This document shows positions 36,434 through 49,980 of a DNA stretch of 64,000 nucleotides, one piece after another. Where the stretch lies: NCBI GenBank assembly GCA_013399875.1, contig VXAZ01008017.1, positions 51,161 to 115,160 of the forward strand, given 5' to 3'. The first letter of the stretch is position 1. Every line of letters begins with the position of its first letter. The position numbers and the translations under genes are program-made. The notes under the pieces are model-generated. The model was not told the origin of the DNA, ran no database searches, and saw only the letters and a list, made by a program, of their open reading frames with translations. The stretch comes from Gymnorhina tibicen (lineage: Eukaryota; Chordata; Aves; Passeriformes; Artamidae).

Positions 36434-39400
36434 ACCTCTGAAATTTGTTCTGATTGTATCATTCGGGTCCCTGAAATGTCTCATCACTCTAGCCTTCACC
36501 TTCCCTAGCTGACAGCAACTGGTGTAGCTAATAAATAGATTTGCTGGCAGATTAGCAGTCCAGTTTTCCTCTGGGGAATTTAGGCTACACCACATCTGTG
36601 TAAGGAATGGGATGTTAGATTTGTGCTAGTCAAGTTGCACACCATAAGTCTGCTATATGACACAAAAAGAAAATTAAAAAACCCAAAGAGATACTGTTAA
36701 AGGCTAATTGGACTACAATTAAACCCATTTGTTTTGGTTTTGTTGCATATTGTGTGCACATTGTAACCATCCCTTTCTGCGTCTGGCCTGCCCTTGTGTA
36801 TGTTAAAAGCAGTGAGACAGAGTAGCATCCTGCTCTGCTGCCATGAGATGTTCCTGGATCACCCTGATGAAAGGCTGGGGCTTTAGCTGGGTTGCAACCC
36901 TTATTTTGGAATCACTGAGTTTAACTTTATAAGATAAGGAATATTTCTTTAGATGTTATTTTTAGCTTAGGTTCTGCTTTGCAAATGTGCACCTGAACAG
37001 TTTTCCTTCAAAATAAAACCTTCCGTAGTTTTGTCAGGCAATTCCTTTGCATATCTTGTATTTGGCAATACTGGTTCCAGAATTTCCAACCCAGCAATGA
37101 GGTGTACAGCTGCAGAACTCACTTAATTATTTCATACCAAATAATCCAAAAAGGAGCTTTCAAGCTTTCAGCTTTACTATGCAGAAATCAGTGACAGTTT
37201 TTCCACTGAAATATGAAGACCCAGGACCGCATTTATGATTTTAAACCATTTTGGTGGGGAGCATAAAGAATGGCTTGTGCAGTGTAAATCTAAAGCCATT
37301 TGGGAGGCCCAGATTTGCATCTCTGTTCTAAAATCCATTCTGTTACTGAATTGTGCAGCTGTAACACTGAAATACTCTTTGCCTCTTTCAGAATAGTAAA
37401 AAAATATTTAATCATGTGCTTTGTCTTTAATGAAGTCTACTGTTTTGTCTCCACAATCCAAGGACACATACACACAAATTGGATCTTGAAAACAACTCAT
37501 TAAGCCCATAGCTTGTTGTGGAATTCTGCATTAGAAAAGGTCCACAATATTGTGTGTATTTTTATTAACTCAGATTTTGCCTTTAAAGATTTCGTCCACA
37601 AAGACACTGAAAATCCAGAGGATAGAAATTACAGGCTCATGAGACCTACGTTTTCATCTGTTACATGACAATCTTTGCTTTGAAGGCAAAAAAGATCAAA
37701 TCCCCCCATTCCACTCCTGAAAATGAAGCTAGCTATTGTGCATCATGGAAAATTCCTTTCTGGTTCTTGTGAAAATCAGTGTGTCCTGAAATACAGCTTT
37801 CATTACCGTTATCTTGTGCATAACTTGAGGAATGATGTTCATAAAATAACCAGTGTTTTTTGTTTTTTGCAAGCTGTCTTTCTGTGAACTGACATGTTGG
37901 GTTTTTTTATGACCATCCTCTTGCAGGAAAGGATTGGTAGTCACATATACTAAAAGCAAATAATTTGAAATGTGAAATTGGAGAATTGGAAGAATACTTC
38001 TTGGAATCTGGCAATGAACACGTTTTATAGACACTATCATTTGCAAGATTTTGCTACAGCTGGTTTTAATTCATCCTGAAATTAAATTACAAAGGGGGAA
38101 AAAAATGAGATAAAGAAAAAGAGAGGCAAGGGGAAAGAGTGGCACGCCTGTTTTTCCAGTGACCTATATTAATTATTCCAGAGGTGCTGAATAATTTTGC
38201 ATAATAAAGACTGTAGGAAAGACTGATGCTGCTGTCTATAAAGCTTCTGCACAGTCTTTAAAAGAATAAATCCAGTCCAGTATGTTTGCCACTTGCATTG
38301 CCTGTTGTTGATCAGAAACTGGAAAGATTATGGGTATGAAGCCACATGTGTAAATAGTAAAAGAAGGAATGAGAGAATCTGAAGATGATTTAGGGTTGAA
38401 TTGCATCTGCTTTTTTCTTCTTACTATTCACATTGACTTCAAGCATGTTTCCAGCCATTTTAGAATATAATCACGGGAGGGAGAGAGGGAGTAATTTGTT
38501 TTTCTTTAGAAAATTAGTCTGAATGCAATGAAAACATGTTTTTGAAACTATCTGGGTTGTTACACTGAACATTATGCAAAATAAACAAATATATTTCCAA
38601 ACTCTGAGTAGGATTTTTTAATTTGTTCTTTTTCTTTTTTTTTTCAAGTTAGCACACTCTTTTTTCCTTCTTCTACATTCATTCTTAGTTTCCAGATGCT
38701 CTCCAGATTTTGTACCAGGCTGTCATGCCACCTCATATACCCTTTCTCTTTTTCAGTCCTTTTGCCACTGTTTTGTCTTTTGCTTTCTCTTCCTTTCATT
38801 TACATGAAAATCACTATGAAGGTGGTTTGATTATGTACTGTCTTTATGCCTTTCTTCTCAATTATCAAACTCCTCCTTGTGACTGAGAACATTTTTATTT
38901 TCCCTCATATTTTTCCTTTCATTGCACTGCTTTCTGAATCAGAAAAAAAAACAAATGAGAGAAAAAAAAAAGAGATGAGACTGACACTGAAGCTGCACAA
39001 CAGGGCAGCTTTTTCAACAAGGTTTCCGTTACGTCTAAGATAAAATTTGTAGATTGTAGATCCCATTAATCAGACAACCAAAGCTTGTAAACACCACCTG
39101 CAAATCTTTTTATATATACCTCACTTTCTTCACTTGGCTGAAGTACCAGCTGTAATGTCATCCCCCACTTCTTGGCTTGCATTCAGACAAGCTACTTCCA
39201 TCCCTGTTTCTTATCAGCTTATGCTGCATTTTGTATACACCAGCACCGATGTTGTTCATCTTACTTTTTACAAAATAACACTATCTTCTTTCCATGCTCT
39301 AAACCCCAGCCTGGAAAGTGTCAAACCTAGACTTCCATATAAGTACATAATTCTCAGAAGTATGGGCTTATGTGTATGAGAAGTATCATCACCAAGTATA

Positions 39401-40278
39401 TATTTTCAGACTTACAAGAATGATTAGCAGAGTTTAATTTTTCTACCCAGTGGTGATTAGAAATGCCTTTTGCATCAAACCTCCCCGTTTACATTTTGCA
39501 GTAAAATAATAAAAATAATTTAAACCAATTACAGGCTCTACAGATATCTCCTTACTAACACACAATTTATATAATGACAATTTACTTTTTAAGTGGAAAT
39601 TTTTCCAAACTCAGATCATTTATTGTGACTACAGTCTGTTCTTCAAACTGCTGGATTTTAATAACTACCATTTTATTTCTGATTGGATGCATTTTAAAAC
39701 CGCAGTGTGTCATCTAGAAATTATTTCTTCATACTTGGAAGCAAGTGCTTTTAGTATCTAGCAAATGACAGAAGCTTGGACTTCTGCATTTGCAATCTTC
39801 TCAGCAAGCAGAACTGTGAACCTGTGTCAATTAAAAAATAGAACTAAAAACCCCACATCGTTGCCAGTTAATGTAAATGTATAAACAAACTTTGCAGACC
39901 AAATAATCACTTCCCTGGAAGTAATATTTCATGACTTCTCAGGACTCTGAGTAAATCACAGTTTTAAATTCAGTATTTCTGCCTTTTTTTTTATTTTTAA
40001 TTTGTACAGCTCATTTTTATCTGATAATATGGCACCCTTGATGCCTTTAGGAAAGTATGCTTTAATATTATGTACTTATATTAGTTTTTGACTGAAGTAC
40101 TCGGAAGTTTTCGTGCTGAAATTAAATTTAGTGTATCTAATTTAAATGCTTTGCTTTAATATTTAAAAGGGATGGACAAAAAAAAAGAAATTAAAATTAC
40201 ATGGAAGTCTGCATATTGAATTATTTGCCAAAATGGGAACATACTTCCAAAAAAATGTGCTTTTATGTAAAAAAAAAA

Positions 40279-40296
40279 ATTATAAATATTTATAAT
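40279..40296. repeat. Perfect 18-bp AT-only palindrome
   Basis: ATTATAAATATTTATAAT equals its own reverse complement. It follows an A-tract in a very AT-rich stretch, where chance palindromes are more likely. Confidence 0.9.
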
Positions 40297-43200
40297 GACA
40301 AATATTAATGGAAATTTGCATTTATAGTTCACTGACAATTTTAGCTCTCATCTCCACTCCATGTTTACTTAACACAGAGAACATTTGCTGATATTTCCCC
40401 ATTTTCTTTGTTCCTGTTATTTTTCTCAAGCTTCTCTCTGTCAGTTATTGCAATGTCTTGCAGTTGTTAGGGAAAGCTTTAGTATGAGCCTGCCTCAATC
40501 TAAGCAACTGAGTATGATCCTAACTTATTTCTAAGTTCATGGGAGTAGACTATTGAAAAATCTGGCTGCAAGGAATGTAATTCATGCAGTGCACTCAAGA
40601 AGACTTAAGGCTGAGTGGAGTTTCTGTTAAATCCCTAGATCTCCTAAGTCTGTGTGTTTTTATCTGAAGTTCTTATTTGGTCTTAGACAAGCCCCTACTT
40701 GAGGACCTCAGGTTTTCTTCCTCAGTAGGGAAATTGGTGCAGCTGAAACACCGTGAGTACTTCATGGAACTGATTCAATAAGCTGTTCTGTCAGATGCTG
40801 CACAGAGTAGTCCAGTTGTTAGTCATTTTTTGCACAGAGGAAAAGCTCCAGGTATAGTAAATCATTCTTGGCCTCTGCAAATATACAAGCACATATATTG
40901 TAAACTGTTTTAAAGTTCCTCAACTGTTTCCACCTATCGCAGCTTAGATAGGATCTTCTACATTTCACCCACTAAGTAAACTTTAAAAAGGCTGACCCTC
41001 TTTTGTACCATGAAATCTGATCTACCTATCACCATCAAGGGACATCTGGGATTCATCTTATCTTTTCCACTGGATTGTTGATTAATAGAAATTGTTTTGA
41101 ATGGGATTCAAACACGGCAAAACTCCATGGACCTTATGAATTAAAATAGGGTAAAATAAGAGGTCAAGTTTAAAAAAAGGAAGATGGATGTGAGGAAGAA
41201 AATTAAGACATAATAATATGGTCCACATTACATGCCTAAGAAATGAGGATGAAACTCCTGTGTATATTTTAAAATGGGTTTCATGGATCAAAGGGGTTTC
41301 TGCTCACCTTTAAAATTATATATATTTTCATTGCAGTAGAGGAAATCTTGACCTGATAGGATGAATAGAGTTTATAGGTATCCAGCACAGGCTCAGTGTT
41401 TCAGCAATATCTCATGAGCCTTCGTGAGCTGTAAAAGGCCATAAAAGACTCACCTGGAATTAAAGGAGGAACAGTTGTTTCCTATTCACTGTAATTTTTT
41501 GTCCCTAAAAAGTCTTAATGAATAGGAAGTTTGAAGATAAATGGACTTAGATGAAACTTTCAAGTTTATTAGTTCTTTCTGATTCTTCAAGGAGTGCAAT
41601 GGCAGGAGTTCCTCATGTCTGCAGGGGCCCATAGATAATTTCCAAAAGAAAACAAAACTGGTAAGACTTGACTATAGTACCAAAACTGGAATAACCTGAA
41701 GCAGGACTATAGTACTTTTGTGGCCAGGTACCAGGGTTGCCACATGCTCCAAGCCAAACACAGGCCACACAGACGTGGTTACCAAAATTCCTCACAGAAC
41801 TACATAGCTCATGCAGAGATGCACTGCCTCGGGTTCACTGCCACACTGACTCGGCCCATGACTTCTGGCTGTCTCAAAGTGTGTGTCAATCTATAGTGCA
41901 GGTAGACAAGCTGCACACTGTTACACAGCTCCCAGAAACAGACTCTTAGCTGGAGGAACACGTAACTTCACTCAGGCCAATGAAGCAGTGCTAGCTGGCA
42001 GCCATAGAGGATCCCCTTCCTCTAAACCACCATGCATGTACCAAAAGCAGGCTGATTTTTTTTAAAAGAAGACTTTGTGGAGCTAGTCTGTATTTTCTCT
42101 TGTCCAGGAGCCAGCAGCACAGAAAAAAGGCACAGCAAGACTGCCTCAAAACAGCAGGTGGCCATATCTAAAGGTGTGCAAATTGTTTAGAAGAAAACAG
42201 AAATTTACTGCTTGAAAATATATGCAAAAAACACTGGTTTTGCCTTATCTTCTTTTCCAGTAACTAGAATACTTACTTACAGGCTGAGAACTTAAGATTT
42301 ATGATTGCACAATGTCTTTGATTATATGATTGCACAAATCTCAGCATGAAGAGGCTCTGATCCCCACTGACATATAATACAAACAAAGATAGTAAATTTA
42401 AGATGAAAAAAAAAATAGATGTGCAAAGTTCTGTACAGTTCCTATGTTTTAGCTCTCATGTGACCTACTTCTGAAAATAGGTAATATTCAGACCACAATT
42501 TTCTTAACACTGTCCATTTTGGTATTAAAAAAAAAGTATTACACAGCTTGTGAAGGTGTTAAACATGTAGATAAAAGTACTTGTGCTTTCTTAACCAGAA
42601 GGAAAGATCCTTCCTGAGGGAAAAAGATCTCCAAGGCCTTCAGGTAAATTTAGGTTCCAGGATTTCAGCAGGAGAAAAGTTAGTGTACCAGGCTGTGACC
42701 CTTTTTCACATCTGTGTGCCAAGATAAGTATGAATGTCTGTGCTTCTGACTGCTTGCACGTATTCTTAATCGCTTCAGGTTTCACATCAAAACTTTTTTA
42801 AACACAAGCTCTGCTATTTAAATCCATTGTTTTATTTTGACCACATTATCAAAGACTGGAAGTATTTAACATCAGTCCTGGTCACCTGCCGTGTCCTGAA
42901 GGCTTGTTATGTTGAAGTATGTTTTTTATTTCTTTGATTTAAAAGTAAAATCGAACACAACAAACATAGTATTGAGTTCTGTACAAAGCAGGATTATGAA
43001 TTCTGTATGTTGTGTGCTTTATTCCTTTTTCTCTTTGTGAAAATAAAGCTGTTACAAGCCAGGAAGTTCTGAAGGTAGAGCCAAGCTTGAACCAAACAAG
43101 AGAGTTGGCTTGGATTTCTGCAACCAAGCCTTGGCTTGGGTATCTGCCAAGCCAATAGACCTGACTGTATTCATTTACAGACAGAAAAATTCAGAGAAGG

Positions 43201-45341
43201 GTAGGCACCAGAAGATTTTGTGGTCGGAAATAAGGCCACTGTGTTCTTCTTTTCCTGTTTGAAAATAGAACTAAACCAGATCTTGGGTCAAGCTGTAACT
43301 GTCTTGTTGTTCAAACTCTGTATAAGAGCAGAACATAAAGACCACTTTTTCTCTAATTACAGAGCTGTAGAGGAATAATGAATTTCCCACATGTTTTTCT
43401 GCTTGCTTCAGTGTCCAAACTTTGTCCTGTATCAAAAGTCTGCCCAGATCATAAAAACCACCTGATTGCCCCTCAGTTTTTCTTGATATTTTGAAATCAA
43501 AATATTGTGAAAAAAAAAAAACTGTGAAACACTTGCAATATTTTACTTTTTTTTTTAATCTTCTGTATTATATTGATAAAAAAACTGTCTTCTGTCTGAG
43601 TCCTCCAGCATTAAAATACCAGTTACAGGCTTGGACTTTCAATCTCCACTTTCAAAAAGGAAGAATGAGCTCTGGGTTATTGCTCTTTGATACGTATTTT
43701 TTTACAGCTAGATTTAACCCACATCCTTTTTTACGCTTACGCCTTAATCCATTGAACCTTTTCTAGCAGGAAGACTGTTGCTGTATACTTAGATCACAGA
43801 ACTTCTGACTGGAGTTTGAACCTTTACTTTTGGGGTGCATCAGACTCAAATACAAAGTGAATTAATTGAAAATTTGCTCACACGGTACAAAGAAAATTAG
43901 ATGACAGTCTGTGGCTAAGGCCATGGCTTGTATAGTTCACAACAAGAAATGTTTGGAGTGTTGTGATCCAAGATTATTCAACATGCAAACAAAATGGCCA
44001 TAACCACATTCCAACAGTGAATAAGAGGCCAGAATGGCTAACCTGGGTTTAAGCCAAGGGCTTACAATGACAAATTCATAGCCAAGACTGCCATGTTCCT
44101 TTGAGAGGAGATTTGAAAGCTTAGTTTTTAAGAGAGATTTTATTTTACATTTTAATAATAAAAAATGATCGATTAATGTCGTGAAGTGACATGCAGCTGC
44201 CATGTCTTTCATACCCAAAGCTGTAATAGTCTGCCCTCAACAGCAATAAGATTTTCCTGGCTGGGACCATAAGAAGTCTGTGAATAAGGCTGTCATTAAT
44301 GACACTCTAATAGGAGGAAGTAGTTTGAGGGCAAACAGAGAATACAAATATCTTATAAGGATATTGTCTAGTTATGTGGTTGTGTATACCTCAAAATCTT
44401 TTCCTACCAAGTCTACAATCAACATTTAGGATTCTCTGTTAAAAAATGTTATAGTCCCCAAGCAGAGGGCGTAAAAAATATTCATTTCATCTGGTATTTT
44501 ACCAGATATCATCAAGGAGCAGATTTCCTTATGGCAGTAAGGTGGAGGACTCTGGGATCTTAATAATCTGAGGCAGATATATTGCCAACATTTGCTTTTT
44601 TGTCTTAGGTGTCATGATGTTTAATGTTTTCCCTAAAGCTTAGCTCCTATATTGCTGTAATTATGCAAGAAATTCAAGTTACTTCTAAAAAAACCCTGGT
44701 GAATCCCTAGCCTTTGTGGTTGCTTGCACAAGAAGATTTGAAATATCATTCTTCAAGGATCAAAAACTGGAAAGGAAATAAAAAGGACTCATGTTTGTTT
44801 TGCCTGAAGACTCATGATTTTAAAGCTCTTCTTGCTCTCTTGAGAACCTGTCTAATGTTTTTCGGTGCTAAGTGGTAGCAAGGAAGTATATGTGGGTAAG
44901 AAAAGCCTAAAATTCTTGTCAATAACGTACTTTATGCAGTATGAGTGGTCTTTGGTTTTTCTATCAGGTGGACTGAGTTCAAAGTTAGATTTATAGGTCT
45001 CACAAATCTCCTGAAGAATTAGAAAAGGGGCTTCTTTAAGGTCTTCTCAGTTTTAAGTCCCTAATTATCTAAGTTATGAAATTGTAGGTTAAAGAAATGC
45101 AAATATGTATCAAATGCTTCCAATTCTTGTTGCCATACCAACTGATTTAGGTCACTGAGGCAAAAAAAAAGCTAGTGGCGAGAGCTTAAATAAAGAAACA
45201 ATTAAACCACATAATTCTTTTCTCTTTCTCCTCAAACAAAGGGAAAAATCTGTCTGGAAGAGAGTGGCTGTGCACACACACTTCTCCACATATGTGCACA
45301 AGTAGAATGAGATCCAGAAAGAGCACTGTGACTCTCTTTTG

Positions 45342-45365
45342 CTTAACCACAAGGCTGTGGTTAAG
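45342..45365. promoter_or_regulatory. Inverted pair of RUNX-type motifs
   Basis: CTTAACCACA (45342-45351) and its exact reverse complement TGTGGTTAAG (45356-45365) flank a 4-base loop, aggc. Each arm contains AACCACA/TGTGGTT, the RUNX consensus. The element sits 251 bp upstream of exon 4. Binding is inference from the motif. Confidence 0.4.
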
Positions 45366-45615
45366 ACATGTACAGTGCGTTTCTTATTTCCCATTTACAT
45401 ATGGTCTTGGTGTTCTTTCAATACGTTCATGGAAAGAAGAAAGAAAGGTATAATTATCTGTTAAATTATGTGTAGCTGTAGCTATTTCAATCACTCTTTT
45501 TTATCTAAACAGAAACTCTCTACATCTGGCAGCTGTGGAACCCAGCCAGCTGCATGATACTGCAACTGGCTGTCCTGAACAGACCTGCTGATCTTCTCCT
45601 CTTTCTGTTCTGCAG

Positions 45616-45852
45616 GACTGCCCACCAGAGGCAGGTGATTTTCGTGCCCAGCAGTGCTCTGCTCACAACGACGTCAAGTATCAGGGGCAGTTGTATGAGT
45701 GGCTTCCTGTCTCTAATGACCCTGACAACCCATGCTCACTGAAGTGCCAGGCCAGAGGAACGGCTCTGGTTGTGGAGCTGGCACCAAAAGTTCTGGATGG
45801 GACACGGTGCTACACTGAATCCCTGGACATGTGCATCAGCGGCTTGTGCCAA
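45616..45852 (+). CDS. ADAMTSL1: ADAMTSL1 coding exon 4: start of the ADAMTS-type cysteine-rich domain
   Basis: The exon has 237 nt, exactly 79 codons in phase 0-0 (residues 78-156). It follows a strong pyrimidine tract with acceptor ctgcag and ends TGC CAA before gtaagg. It opens with DCPPEAGDFRAQQCSAHND: Asp78-Cys79-Pro closes TSP1 repeat 1, and the ADAMTS cysteine-rich domain follows. Key landmarks are YEWLPVSNDPDNPCSLKC (104-121), LVVELAPKVLDGTRC (128-142) and ESLDMCISGLCQ (145-156). Cysteines 91, 117, 121, 142, 150 and 155 fit the conserved pattern. No N-glycosylation sequon is present. Compared with remembered human sequence the differences are conservative, mainly at residues 99-103 and 124-127. 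Skipping this exon would remove 79 residues in frame and destroy the domain's disulfide set. Confidence 0.97.
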
Positions 45853-48209
45853 GTAAGGAGAGAAGCCCTGCCTTAATCCCTTTCCTCATGACTCGTCTAC
45901 TTAGATCTCTCTTACATGCTCATTCCCTCTCCTCCTCCATACTTGTGTCATTTTAGAGTCTTTGCTTTAATCATCTGTTTCCATTCACTTAAATTAATTT
46001 CTTGTATTTTTTTTTTTTTTGGAGGGGGAGGTGTGAAACGGGGAGACATTTATAACTTCAGTGATTATTTTCTCACTTTATGCTGCTTCCTTGAGGTTCT
46101 TTTGAAGGATTTTATTATCAGGTTTTGAACTGTTCTGTGTAGTTAGCTGCAGTAGCAGATCTGATTGAAGCAACAGAAGAAAATAATGTTGTAGCTTTTC
46201 ATTTGGATACACCAAAGTTTTCCAGGTTGATCAAATTACATTATCTTTGAGGATTATTGGTTCCTGTAAATCAGAAACCCACATGGCAGTAGATGAGGTA
46301 CTTAAGTGAAAAAACTGCCATTCATCTTGTAGGACTAAGCAAGCTGCTACATCTGCTTGAACCACAACATCCTTATTTGTTACCAGGGACAAACGGAGAA
46401 TTTTTGACACTTCATTTCACAGTGCGTGGAGACCTCTTGGTCTTTCAGCCAGTTTATTCTCATCCTAATTTGTTTTTGTATTACCTTTGTGCTTTTATTT
46501 ATACATTTGTTCCCTATTATTGCTCCTGTTAAATAACTTACTCTATCTACATCAGATTTTATTCTTCTGAACTACATGTAGACTACTGGTTGATGAAGGG
46601 AAGGACTTCTGCACCATCTCTGTTAAGTTCTGAGCACATCTAAGTCTCAAAAACGGTTGAGTGTAGATTCATGTTTCATTGCATGGTCGCCTTAAAATCT
46701 ACGTAGACTTGATGTGTTGTTCGCTTTCTAGTGTATTTTCAACCACTTTACTTTTCTTTGGAAGCTTTCCTCCCTGTTTCTTTTCTCTTTGATTTTCTGT
46801 TCTGAGCCAGAAGCAGTCCTGAAGTAAATGAAATAGAGTAGATAGTCGAGATAATAGGGCTAATCTCATCTGTGATCTGAAGAAGGCAATAATCTAGACC
46901 TCTTGACGTCAACCAAGGGCATGCTTCTCAAAATTCTAGATTGCGTAATGAGACAGACTATTTTTAGTCTTGTTTTCTGTTTTTAAATCTTTTAAAAACT
47001 TGACTGGAAGCACAAAAATCTGGATGGGAAAAAGATTCAAACTTTTTTGCATATAGTGGCCCAGAATTTAGGAGCAGGCTGATTTCTGGCTTAGTCCAAA
47101 TATGAAGCATACTTTTTCTCAAGAAAGCTTTCCCTTGGAAACAGAGTTCCTGAGCATCTAATACTAAAACAAACTCATTTGCATTCTCATGACAATTCTT
47201 ACTTGGAAGGCTGAAGGTAGCTGCACTGTTAAAACTATAAAGATTGATGTTATTTCTCTGTGGCTTGAGAATAGACAAATATACTAGCACCAGTGTCCCT
47301 GAGTAATTTCAGTTAAACTAACTCTTTTCTTATATACCCTAAAATGTTAGAATAATTTTTAATGCATAAATGACTTTATATTTTCCATGTTCTTCAGCAT
47401 TCAGTTCCTTCAACAACTTTGCCATGTATTTACAATTACTGCATTTTTGAGGATGACCAAAAAAAATTAAAATATAAATGCTCATGCTGTATTCCTCACA
47501 GTGAAAAATGGGTGTGTTAAATTTAAAGCAACTCGAAGTGTTATTGTCTCAGTTAGCCTGTCATATCTTTGTGACAGTAGAGGTACTGCATTAAAAAATT
47601 CATAATTAGCTTTGCCTGAATTATAGGACAGCAATTTCTTTACTATCTATCACAGCAATAGCTAGTGCTTCAGAAGTAGTCCAGAATGGTAAAGAGTATG
47701 GAATTTGCCATAATAAATGGTGAACTTTCCTTAAAAGCAATGATCTTCCATTGCTTCTATAAAGATTATTTCAAAAGATTGGGAAACCATAGCATTATAG
47801 AAGAACAAGCGGAGCATTCTTTCTCCATAACATTTGTGTGAATAAACTTATTTCTGTAAGTATAGGGAGTTCATGTAAACTTCAGAAAAAACAAAATATG
47901 ATTTTAGAAATTATTTCTATTCATTTGCAGTAGGAGCTACAGGCTGCCACTTACCTAAAGTGGTTGACATACTGTAAACATAATAGTCATGGGTCTCGGT
48001 AGTTTGTGAGAGTTCATAATGATCCTAGGAGAAAAGCAACATTTTCATAAGATGTCTCTGGAACTGCGTGATTTGGAGCAGTGCAGCAGACAACTGAAAT
48101 ACAGATATGTTTGTCACAACTGCAAAAAATGAAGTCTCCTAAGATGTATATTCCATATAAGGTCCTGAAAATTAAAAAGTGAAATATGTTTCTTATGTAG
48201 TTTAACAAG

Positions 48210-48933
48210 GGCAATGGCCAGATTCTGCACCTGGTACAGGGCAACCCTGGTTTTGTATGCAGACTGGAGAATGAGATGGTGCGGAGCAGCCCTGCAGAAA
48301 GGGCCCTGAGGTTCCTGGTCGATGGCAAGCTGTTCATGAGTCAGCAGTGCCCTGGCAGCCAGGAGGACCAACCCTGTCCTGGGGTGCATCAGACACAGCA
48401 TCGCCAGCCTGGCAAGGGAGGGCATTGTCCCACTCTGCCCTGCACTGAGGCGGCCTCACCTCAAATCATGGGGGCAGTTTTGGTGCCACAATATAAGGAA
48501 GGCATTAAACTGTTAGAGTGTCCAAAGGAGGGCCTTGAGGGGAAGGTGTATGAGGAGTGACTGAGGTCACTTTTTCTGTTCAGCCTGGAGAAAAGGAGAC
48601 TAAGGCGAGACCCCTCTGTGACCTTCTACATCCTTATGAGGGGAAGAGGAGGGGCGGGTACCCCTCTCTTCATCCACATGACCAGTGACAGGACTTTAGG
48701 AAATGGCATGAAGCTGAGTAGGAGGAGGTTTAGGTTGGATATCAGGAAAGAGGTTTTTCATCCAGAGGCTGGTTGGGCACTGGAACAGCACCAACCTGTT
48801 TGACTTTAAGAGGCATTTGTACAACGCTCTCAGGCACATGGTGTGATTCTTGGAGTGTCCTGCACAGGCGCAGGTGTTGGACTAGATGATCCTGATGGGT
48901 CCTTTCCAAATCAGCATATTCTATGATTCTATG
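48210..48933 (+). repeat. CR1 LINE, 3' fragment of about 720 bp (sense), intron 4
   Basis: This is the longest CR1 copy in the window. It starts within the C-terminal part of ORF2, passes through blocks such as cctgaggttcctggtcgatg, gccttgaggggaaggtg, ggagaaaaggagactaagg, gtttaggttggatatcagga and ttgggcactggaacagc, and ends gcatattctatgattctatg. In-frame stops and small indels show it is inactive. It matches the intron 1 copy at 20803-21416 block for block. Confidence 0.95.
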
Positions 48934-49948
48934 ACAACAGGTCCTTTGCAACAATTGCACTATGTTGAAGACGAAGAGATATATTTTCTGGATTGCTCAG
49001 AGCAAAACTACTGAAAGCAACTTCAAGTTTACCTTCCTGTCGGCTTGCATTGATCTGAGTGTTACAGCAACCAAGAAGGAATTGTTCTTGAGATACAACA
49101 TGATACATAAAACATATCTATTTAATTATAGTCTGTGCAAGAAACCTGAATTAGTAAAAGTGATGTTAAGATCAGTGTATGCTTGCATAGACATAGAGCA
49201 TTTTTCCCAGTAGGTCAAACAAAAGTGTCAATTTTCTTAACTAACCACAGAGATATATTTCCTTGTATGCAAGGCTTGGGTCAACCCATAGCCTATTGTG
49301 TGCTCACAAGCTCTTCTTCAAATCACTAATGGCAGAAATTAAAGGTTAGTTGAATTGCCCTCTGTGTGTCTCAGTACTCACTCCTGATTTAAAGGTGATG
49401 GTTTTCACTCTCATTGGCAAGAATGCATTTGTTAAAAAGATAGAATATTTGGAAATTATAAGATCCCTCTTTCATATTTATCCTTTATTTTTCATATTGT
49501 TTGGAGGTTTAATACTACCAGTACTGTAGTGGCATATTTATGAGCCTTTGTTTAATTATGAGATTTTGAGCTGAAGCCTTTGTTTTGCAACTACTAAGGC
49601 CACTTAGTAGTTAAAGTCAGAAGAGACGTCTGATTCTGTTCAGGGCAAGCAAAGCCAATTTTGTGTGTACAACAAGCTGTACACCTGAATCTTTGATTCA
49701 AGAAGGAGTATGCTTAGACATTCTTAAAAATACTTTTAGTTTTTATTTACGGAGATAGGGTTTTGGAGAAGTTATTCAGTAGCTGATTCAGATATAGTTC
49801 ATGGCATAGGGCAGTATCCATGAGTGATAGTTCAGAAATCATACAACCTGCAGGCATCTTGCCTCTCTCCGTAATATATGAACATAAATGTATTTTTCCC
49901 TTGAAGAGATGTATAACTTGCCTTTGTTCTTTGTGTGAAACTCCTAAG

Positions 49949-49980
49949 AAATTAATAGGAATTAATAGGAATTAATTTCT
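49949..49980. repeat. Perfect 10-bp tandem repeat with inverted ends
   Basis: The unit attaatagga occurs twice and begins a third time. The outer edges agaaattaat and attaatttct are reverse complements, so the array could also form a hairpin. Confidence 0.8.

Larger units (their letters stand above)
35403..45615 (+). other. ADAMTSL1 intron 3 (10,213 bp, phase 0)
   Basis: The intron starts gtaagt and ends in a long pyrimidine tract with ctgcag. It has few mobile elements: one short CR1 tail (36371-36433). It also has an AT-only 18-bp palindrome (40279-40296) and an inverted repeat of RUNX-type motifs (45342-45365) 251 bp before exon 4. Just after exon 3 lies a 16-bp direct repeat (35555-35570 and 35574-35589). 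No other gene is recognisable. Confidence 0.9.

Noticed and set aside
48276..48803. Open frames of 61-103 codons on both strands near 48.3-48.8 kb
   Set aside because: All fall within the CR1 copy; the ORF2 remnant is broken and cannot be a host gene.
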